Source of the DNA: Plantago major
Taxonomy: Eukaryota > Streptophyta > Magnoliopsida > Lamiales > Plantaginaceae
Length of the DNA stretch: 64,000 bases
Direction: 5' to 3'
NCBI GenBank assembly: GCA_026545765.1
Contig: JAIFAC010000294.1
Coordinates: 62,001 to 126,000 of the forward strand
Positions 57,761 to 64,000 of this stretch are shown here, one piece after another; within the stretch, counting starts at the first letter, position 1, and every line of letters begins with the position of its first letter. Below the pieces are notes generated by a model, which did no database searches, was not told where the DNA came from, and saw only the letters and a list, made by a program, of their open reading frames with translations. Both the position numbers and the translations under genes were made by a program.

Positions 57761-59680
57761 ATAAAAAGGACAAAGTTCAGAGTTACTGCCCAGTATGCCT
57801 GCCTCGTCGGCATGATCACTAAGAGGAAGGCGGACCATGGGGTCCGGAAGATAAGCCTCCTCTTTGTTGCTGCCAGTCATCCGCCTGAGCTTTCCGCATT
57901 CGCGCTAGGTGCTCAGTCGCCTTTTTGAATGTCCGAGTTTTCAAAAGTGAAGAGAGAAAGTCTGTCTTCATCTTTACTACTCTGGAGCTTACTCTGGTCA
58001 AGCTTGGGAGAAGGCTCGCGGTCCAAGCAGAATTGAACAGTATTCCGCTCTACTTAGACCGTGGTGAGTTCTTCCTTCTCCTAAACTTACCGTGCAGGGC
58101 CCTTAAAATTTTTTAGTTTTTTCAAAATAATAATGTAATGAAATAAATTTTAACTAAATTAAGAATCTACTCTATGAAAGCATTAAATTGTTCGAAATGC
58201 AATGCGGGAAATTAAACGTGAGGTTACCTAAATGCATTCTACGTCCTACGTGCAAAGCGATAAATCATGCTTTGGTTATAGTTGTTAGCGCCGACTCTTC
58301 CATGCCTTCACTCCTGGCGCCGATGGCTCGGCTTTCTCCGTAGTACTGGAAATTTCCTTGTTCCCGCCTTTGTGACCGCACTATCGCCTCGACCATGTTC
58401 TCGATTCTCCTTGCAATTCTCTAGCACCTCGAACCGCCATCATTCCTCTCCGGATTTGGCTCACCGCTTATAGAAGCGATCGAGTTCTCTATGATCATCT
58501 TGATCCCACGGCAAGATCGCCCCTCGTGGTCTTCCTGCTAGCGCTTCAATGGGCCTTCGCTCGGGCATGTGGGACGAGTTCGAAGTTATTATTTGAGTAA
58601 CTCAACATCCCACGGTCCCGTATTCCATTGGCTTCAGACGGCATAACCTGGCGCCTCACTCCTTGCCTATCGACCCAATGCACCTCCGTGAGGTTCGGGT
58701 TCATCTCCCAAGCTTGTGGAAACTCGTGATACGTTAGCACCGTTCGGAGTTATAGCACACCCACATTGTTCATTGATTGTCGGGTTGGTCAACGATCATA
58801 CCATCTTGACTGCTGCATCTCTTCTAGCATGCGTTGAAGTCGGAGCCCCAATCTCTCCGGCTTTGGCTTCGCTTTTCCTTTTCTCGGCCTCTTACACCTT
58901 TGTGTTGAGAAGCTTGTGCCAATTTTTCAATGGAAGCTTCTATCTCCTCCGGCTCAGCATTATCGAGCCACCCAAGCTCATGTCCACAAGCATCCGTGGT
59001 TACGCCAAGTCCTTCATAGAAGCTCGACACAACTTCATTCGTCTAAACCGTGGTGTGGACACTAGGCCAACAGTACTTGAATCGCCTCGGGCCTCATATA
59101 TGCTCTCGCCATATCGTCACCGAAGTGGGCGATTTGACTCCTCGTGTTCGAGGTCTTCAATAAGGAAAGGAATTTCATGATGACCTTGTAAACATCCTCC
59201 CAAGTCCTCGAGAGTTCTCCAGGTGCAAGAGCCATGTCTTCGCGAGATCCTCAAGCACATTGAACAAATTTTCGGACGCCGCCGTCAGAATCTCGAGTTC
59301 CCACCCATCGTAATCCTCCCACTAATGCCTCAATTCCTTCAAGAATTTCATCACATCTTCGCTTGCATGCCCGTAGAACTTGGGCATGTCATGGAAGTGA
59401 TGGTTCTGATCTCCGTGTTCCTTCACGTTGAAAGCTCGATTGATATCCAGACACTTGCATGGGTCTGCATGTACTCCCCAAACTCCGCCAAGCATTCGTG
59501 GTTTTTAAGGCTTGCAATTGTGGTCGCCACCGTTCTTGCCGGTATGTTGTTGGTGCTTGTGCCTTCTTCCGACATGGTAACTTTCGTTAGGTTCCTTCTT
59601 CTTTCCGGATTTCTTTCTAGGTCATTGTTTCGTTCAGTCAATGGAGATTTCAACGAATGTCTCCCTTGCATAAACCTGAA
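57760..59680 (-). pseudogene. gag: Element E gag-like gene, frameshifted
   Basis: Minus-strand pieces in order: MSEEGTSTNNIPARTVATTI from about 59575; a Gag-type HFHDMPKFYGHASEDVMKFL near 59400-59345; VTTDACGHELGWLDNAEPEE near 58980; NLTEVHWVDRQGVRRQVMP near 58680; and a Gln-rich end, ADDWQQQRGG, near 57850. The FYGHASEDVMKFL stretch is typical of Ty3/gypsy capsid-like Gag at its start. Frame breaks are many. No zinc knuckle, DTG, YxDD or integrase motif is seen, so the element would depend on an autonomous partner. Confidence 0.55.
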
Positions 59681-59876
59681 AATGAAACAAAAAACTTAAC
59701 TCAAAAAGCAGTACATGTTCTTATGAGTACTATTAGATGCCTCAAATTGAAACGACCTGATGAAACTATTTTTGATTTTTTTGAAATTTTCAGATTTTTT
59801 CTTTGGTTTTTGAATAAGATAAAAGTGAAAATATGCAACTACACCGATTCTACTTATTGAAAACGAGAATCAAGTC

Positions 59877-59896
59877 CCCTAGAATGGCCCAAATTT
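59877..59896 (-). promoter_or_regulatory. Primer-site-like sequence of element E
   Basis: The minus strand beside the 5' LTR reads AATTTGGGCCATTCTAGGGG. This is a degenerate form of the TTTGGCGCC...GGGGA primer site common in plant Tat/Athila-type gypsy elements. The match is imperfect. Confidence 0.5.
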
Positions 59897-61049
59897 TGAT
59901 GCTACCAAAATTAATACTTGTAAATAATGTATAGTAAAGCGTTGTCGAGTACAACAAGGCTTAAACCATAGGGTCGTTCTCTCGAGGAATTGATTAAGCT
60001 AGTTCTAAGGTGTAGGCTCAAGGTGTGAGTTGTAAATAGATAGTGTGGGTAAGGTTGATAATTCAAAACCCTACAACAAATTACAATTACAAGACAAGGT
60101 AATACCTAGATCATGCAATTTCTAAAATTAAAACGAAGCAAGCTGACCTTTCAAAAGTGCTGACGCCATATAGCTAATGGTAATAATCACCATGAATGCA
60201 ACAACTTTGCTATTGCAAATCAACCAGACATATGATTATAAGTATTATGAGTTACGGCAAAAGCTTGTCACTAGCTATGCCCCCATCCAGATATATACTA
60301 ATTAGAGGTAAAGACAGATACAAGTTCACAACGATCAAGCATGTGTTCAACGACCAAATGAAAATATGTCATAATACAAGTTATTAACGGAATACACATA
60401 ACTCGTACTATTGAATACATGGGCGCCTATTGGTCTCTGCGATCGCCGTAAAGATCAATAATGCTTCTTCGAATTAAAAGAGAGATTGCAATCTCTAAGT
60501 GTTTACAATGCTTGGAATTGAAAATATGAAAGTAGAAGTAATGAAGATATGTCCTAATGACTGATACAAAGGTCCTATTTATTGACCAAGGAAGAAGAAA
60601 CTAGAAATCATGAGAAAAACTGCCAGAAAAACGTGGGTTGAATCTGTTAAAACAGACCTCACCGCGGTGAGGGGACCTTGCCTGCCCACCACCGCGGTCC
60701 ACCCTTTTCGCTTCATTGTACCGCGTTGAGGCTCCTTGTTGCAGAGCTCACCTGTGAGTTTGTGCCCGAAAATTAGCATTTTCCCACTTCCTCCTATTTT
60801 CTCCTTTTCCAACCTCCATGTCAACTCTCTTGGAGTAGTGGCCCACTAACGCCTTATGGTGCTTCTAGAAGGTTTTAAGTCTTTGCAATTTGGTCCTCCA
60901 TTTCTTGCCAATGACGCTCTTACACCTAAAATGCACAAAACGCACAAAAACCCAAACGTGACATGGAACAAAAATATTAAATAAAGGCTAACGACACAAC
61001 AAAATACGAAAAAAGACACTAAATAAGTCGATAGAATATCGACTCATCA
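59897..61049 (-). repeat. 5' LTR of element E (1153 bp)
   Basis: It begins TGATGCTACC and ends CATCA, followed by GCTAG. A minus-strand AATAAATAGGACC box lies near 60575-60587. To its right (upstream for this strand) GC-rich dyads occur at 60658-60671 (perfect CTCACCGCGGTGAG), about 60690, 60720 and 60747. Confidence 0.93.
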
Positions 61050-61054
61050 GCTAG

Positions 61055-61274
61055 AAAAAGGATTAAGGTAGGGTATGCATAAGTAAGCTAAATGCTGAGA
61101 TAAAGGTGTTCCATGCTCCTTATGAATACTACCCTGTCAAAAGTTCATCCCTTCTTCTCTACCTAATCAAAATAATGTCTGATGCTCATCTCTCTCTCTC
61201 TCTATATATATGCATATACGTATACATATATGTATATGTATATATATATATATGTGTGTGTATATATATATATG

Positions 61275-61333
<59 letters not shown>

Positions 61334-61589
61334 GTGTGTGTGTGTGTACATATATATATATATACTATTTTTTGCGATTGTTTCACCAGATGCTTTTTGT
61401 CGCACATTATCGGGTTCTTTGTTGGCCTCATCGGGCTCTTTTTTAGTCTCTACATTTTTGGTAGTGTCTATTTTATCAATTCGCACTTTGTGCGTCTTGG
61501 TTCAGTATACATGCCATCAACCCTCACTTCGACATGTAGCTTTAAGGCTACGTATGTGGGTAGTATCAGAATATGCCCAACACGTAAAC
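61055..61589 (-). other. Internal sequence of element F with microsatellite
   Basis: It continues the sequence interrupted at 8708. Near 61510-61585, CCATCAACC...GGTAGTAT...GCCCAACACG matches element E around 56895-57045, so this is related gypsy 3' sequence. (TC)n at 61188-61203 and mixed (TA)n/(TG)n at 61203-61365 give spurious Ile/Tyr-rich open frames on both strands. No gene. Confidence 0.55.
61188..61365. repeat. TC/TA/TG microsatellite
   Basis: Dinucleotide runs of TC, then interrupted TA and TG, with a pure TA stretch at about 61282-61330. The length is likely variable and hard to assemble. Confidence 0.97.
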
Positions 61590-62993
61590 TTAGGAAATAT
61601 CTTTTTAGTTTTGATCAGTACACCCTAATGACTTACCTTAGTTCAGAAAGGTATCTAGTACTCTTGGTTCACTTGAACATTGTAAAAGAGGAAGTATACT
61701 TAGTATGCTTAGTATGATTAGTCTAGTAAATCTTGTATAGATGTTAGGTCTCCAATGTAATTTTATATTTTGTAGAAGACCAAGAAGAACGATCCAAAGT
61801 AGAAGAGCTCAACTATCCAAGATATGAAGATCGCAGATTACCAAAGACTAAGGAATTGTGCCTCGAATACCATATGCAAAGATAACTTAGTGAAAACAAT
61901 GTTTCGGGAGAAACGATGTTTTCCTTAGTTTCTAAAGATGCGATTCGATAGCGGCAATCGCCTCGAAAGTGAGCATAGTTCCGCTGGCACAAGAGGACAA
62001 AAGATAGTACACTGCATTTAATGCCATTACAGAACACACTGAGCAAAAACTTTATCTCTGAACAAAGAGACAAAAGTTCTGCAGTACTATCAACGGATTG
62101 TTTGTAGTTTGAATCTCAATAGCCTAACGGATAGTAATTCAAACGGCTTGATTTTCAACTATAAATATTACCACTTAGAATGCTTGAGCACAAACTTGAA
62201 CGACTGAATTTCATATCCTACACTCAAGCATACAAGCCTTCTGCCTTCTTACTCTCTAGCTTTACAGTTGCAAGTTCTTGATTATAAGTAGCATGAAAGT
62301 TCTAAGTGTCCTGATCCTTAACAAGCTATATTTGTTGTGAAGGAGTTGAATTGAAGCACTGTTGCGACTTGCTAAGATATTCATTCTCCTGAACGAAGAA
62401 CATAGACTTGGGTCAGAAAAGAACATATCACCACACTGTCCAAGTGTGTTAAGTGACTCTTGTTCCAGAAGGTAGTATTACATAACCGAAGTTACCAACT
62501 GATAAACTCTTCTTAACCAACACGAAAAAGGCGTGGAGTAGAGGAAGTACTTAGTTTGGGAAACTAAGGAATAACTCCAAGGTTAAAGGTTCAGTAGAGG
62601 AAGTACTCATCGGGAAAGCGAAGAACTCGGGGAACACTGTCGGGAACCTAGTGTATTTAGGAATCGAGAGAAGATATTTGTAAGGTGAACTCAATTATCT
62701 GTCTTAGTAGATTTTAGGTCCGAGAAAGGTGAAGTTGATTAGTTGAAGGATTACGCCACCTTCGGATACCACTATAAAACCACTGTATATTTACTTTCAC
62801 TTACTTTACTTTACTTACTCAAAGTAATTTACACACTTTACTAGCTTTCTAAGCATGTGCACTTATCGTAAAGACGTCCGCTATTCGATTATAAGTATCG
62901 TAGCAACTCAACTTTCGAGAAATCGCTTTATCGACCAAAGTTTTAAAAGACTATTCACCCCCGCCTTTACTTTGCCATTATCCTGGATCAACA
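61590..62993 (+). repeat. Solo LTR of the Copia-B-like subfamily (about 1404 bp)
   Basis: It starts TTAGGAAATATC (expected TGTTAGGAA, so the first bases are lost) and ends GGATCAACA. Flanks are AAAC(T) at 61586-61590 and AAACG at 62994-62998, consistent with one target duplication. The TATA box TATAAATATT is near 62160 and a hairpin unit, TTAGTTT-GGG-AAACTAA, near 62549-62565. No primer site or gag follows, so it is a solo LTR. Confidence 0.8.
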
Positions 62994-63289
62994 AAACGGT
63001 GATCACAAGGAACATAGATCCCCTCCGAGTCTTTTTGTACCTTTTCTTTTATCGTACTGTTCTTCTATCTTTGTTTTTTTTGTTTTTTTTGGGACCTTGC
63101 TTTTTTCGGTACTTCTTTTTCTTCTTTTTTTTAGAGAGAGAAAACAAGACAATGCAACCATAACTTCCTTCTACTTCTCCTCCCCAAACCTTTTAGTTTT
63201 ATAGAGTTTACTTCTTCCCAATCCCTCTCAAACTAGGCGCACTTACTTAGAGCATGAAAGACTTCTAAAACAACATATATAAGTGAAAC
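62994..63289. other. Gypsy-type internal sequence, non-coding
   Basis: It continues the sequence broken by the solo LTR. T-rich tracts (63060-63133) and CTCCTCCCCAAACC near 63178 resemble the element E 3' region. The boundary with the LTR end on the right cannot be placed. No gene. Confidence 0.4.
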
Positions 63290-63475
63290 AGAGATTATGA
63301 GAGTAAAGAAGGAATTTGCTTGTTCCTATGCTATGTCCATGGAGAACGACATCCCGAAAGTTAGCTTTCCGCTATAAACTGTGGATTAGAGGACTTCCGA
63401 CTTATAAATCTAATCTTGATTGTATTTAGGGATTACAGTTCCACAACGAAAATCGAAATCTCCGAGTGCACATCA
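63290..63475 (+). repeat. Gypsy LTR end (element G), inverted relative to LTR F
   Basis: The minus strand of this segment aligns with 6875-7045: TGATGTGCACTC at 6875 corresponds to GAGTGCACATCA ending at 63475, and both share CACAGTTTATAGCGG. It ends CA. The left boundary of this LTR is not resolved. Confidence 0.6.
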
Positions 63476-64000
63476 AAATTTCGCGCGCCGGGACACTTGA
63501 CCGCCAAGCAAGTTTCGATCGCCTAAGATAAGTTGAAATCATTCTTTCGCTTTTTAATTTACGACTTTTAATTCTATAGCATAAACCCAAAAAAATATAT
63601 AAAACTCTGGGAATCGATCTCACAAAGAAAATCCAAAATATTTTCTTTTCCGTATTAGTTTGTTTTCTTATTAAAAATCCAAAATACGAATTTTAGATTT
63701 TCGTTATTATCTTTCTAGTATTTTATATTCAGATCTACAAAGGTTTGTCATAGTCTTTTGCAAGGCAGAGAAGGCGGGAACACCCAAAGAATGCTTAAAT
63801 ACGACATAGATAAGATTGAAAGGCGAAGATTGTTTACCACCGCAATGGAATCCTCCAAAGAACATGAGTGGAGAAGAAAACAACAACGATAATCCATCTC
63901 GGGAATGTCGCCATTCGAACGAACAGCCGCTTAAGATTCGACTGAGATTCAAGTGAGAGAAGAATCGAACCGGAAGGCTAAGGATAGCCAAGGAAAGATT
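63476..64000 (+). other. Primer-site-like sequence and internal start of element G
   Basis: AAATTTCGCGCGCCGGGACA follows the LTR end directly and resembles the gypsy TTTGGCGCC...GGGGAC primer site, giving a plus orientation. The rest shows no recognisable protein and would be 5' untranslated or early gag sequence. The element leaves the window. Confidence 0.5.

Larger units (their letters stand above)
8709..61049 (-). mobile_element. Element E: gag-only Ty3/gypsy-type LTR retrotransposon, outermost level of the nest
   Basis: Two LTRs starting TGATGC and ending CATCA flank an internal region of about 3.6 kb. The element is bounded by perfect GCTAG duplications (8704-8708 and 61050-61054). Orientation is minus: a polypurine tract abuts the left LTR (56269-56280) and a primer-site-like sequence abuts the right LTR (59877-59896). 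The 3' LTR is split at 9379/55758 by Copia-B. Without B, the element is about 6 kb. Only a Gag-like gene is seen and no protease, RT or integrase motif, which fits a TR-GAG type non-autonomous element. Confidence 0.85.

Noticed and set aside
61106-61717. Open frames of up to 203 codons on both strands, rich in Ile/Tyr/Val
   Set aside because: They are translations of the TA/TG microsatellite; all frames are open because the repeat lacks stops.

Overview
The window is plant nuclear DNA made almost wholly of LTR retrotransposons. I see no host gene, tRNA, rRNA or CRISPR array. The plant guess rests on the element families: Sirevirus-like Ty1/copia elements with a tRNA-Met primer site, an elongated coiled-coil Gag and an extra gene after pol, plus Ty3/gypsy LTRs with a TTTGG...GGGGAC-type primer site. 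AT-rich 64-90 bp introns also fit. A eudicot with a large, repeat-rich genome is likely; the species cannot be told.

Layout. Left flank: Copia-A (1-4961, minus, cut by the window edge), an LTR-like remnant, a solo gypsy-type LTR (5417-6607, target duplication CTAAC) and a gypsy LTR, F (6875-8395). Then comes a four-level nest. Gag-only gypsy element E (8709-61049, minus, GCTAG) holds Copia-B in its 3' LTR (9380-55757, minus, ATGAT/ATGAC). Copia-C sits in exon 1 of B's accessory gene (15081-45968, plus, CTTGT). Copia-D sits in C's 3' LTR (29437-45201, plus, CAAAG). Insertion order is therefore E, B, C, D. Right flank: more gypsy internal sequence, a TA/TG microsatellite, a solo copia LTR (61590-62993) and a gypsy LTR end with primer site in inverted orientation to F.

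How the genes work together. Each copia element runs LTR, PBS, gag (capsid-type domain, zinc knuckle, long coiled coil, basic linker), pol (protease, integrase, reverse transcriptase, RNase H), a spacer, a long accessory gene, a polypurine tract and an LTR. The accessory gene is the most interesting content. In B, C and D it has its own conserved TATA box and upstream motif, then a large first exon, four mini-exons and a long last exon, separated by five short GT-AG introns at matching places. So a gene that looks spliced and separately transcribed is carried on the sense strand of an element that multiplies through RNA.

The second major observation concerns the sequence itself. Paired LTRs and paralogous genes differ in patches where CAG and CTG in one copy read CG, CGT or CCG in the other. 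This looks like base-calling error at CHG-methylated cytosines. Many frameshifts here are therefore probably not real, and LTR divergence cannot be used for dating. Some lesions do look real: a 117-bp RT deletion and a lost protease aspartate in B, and stop codons in B, C and D.
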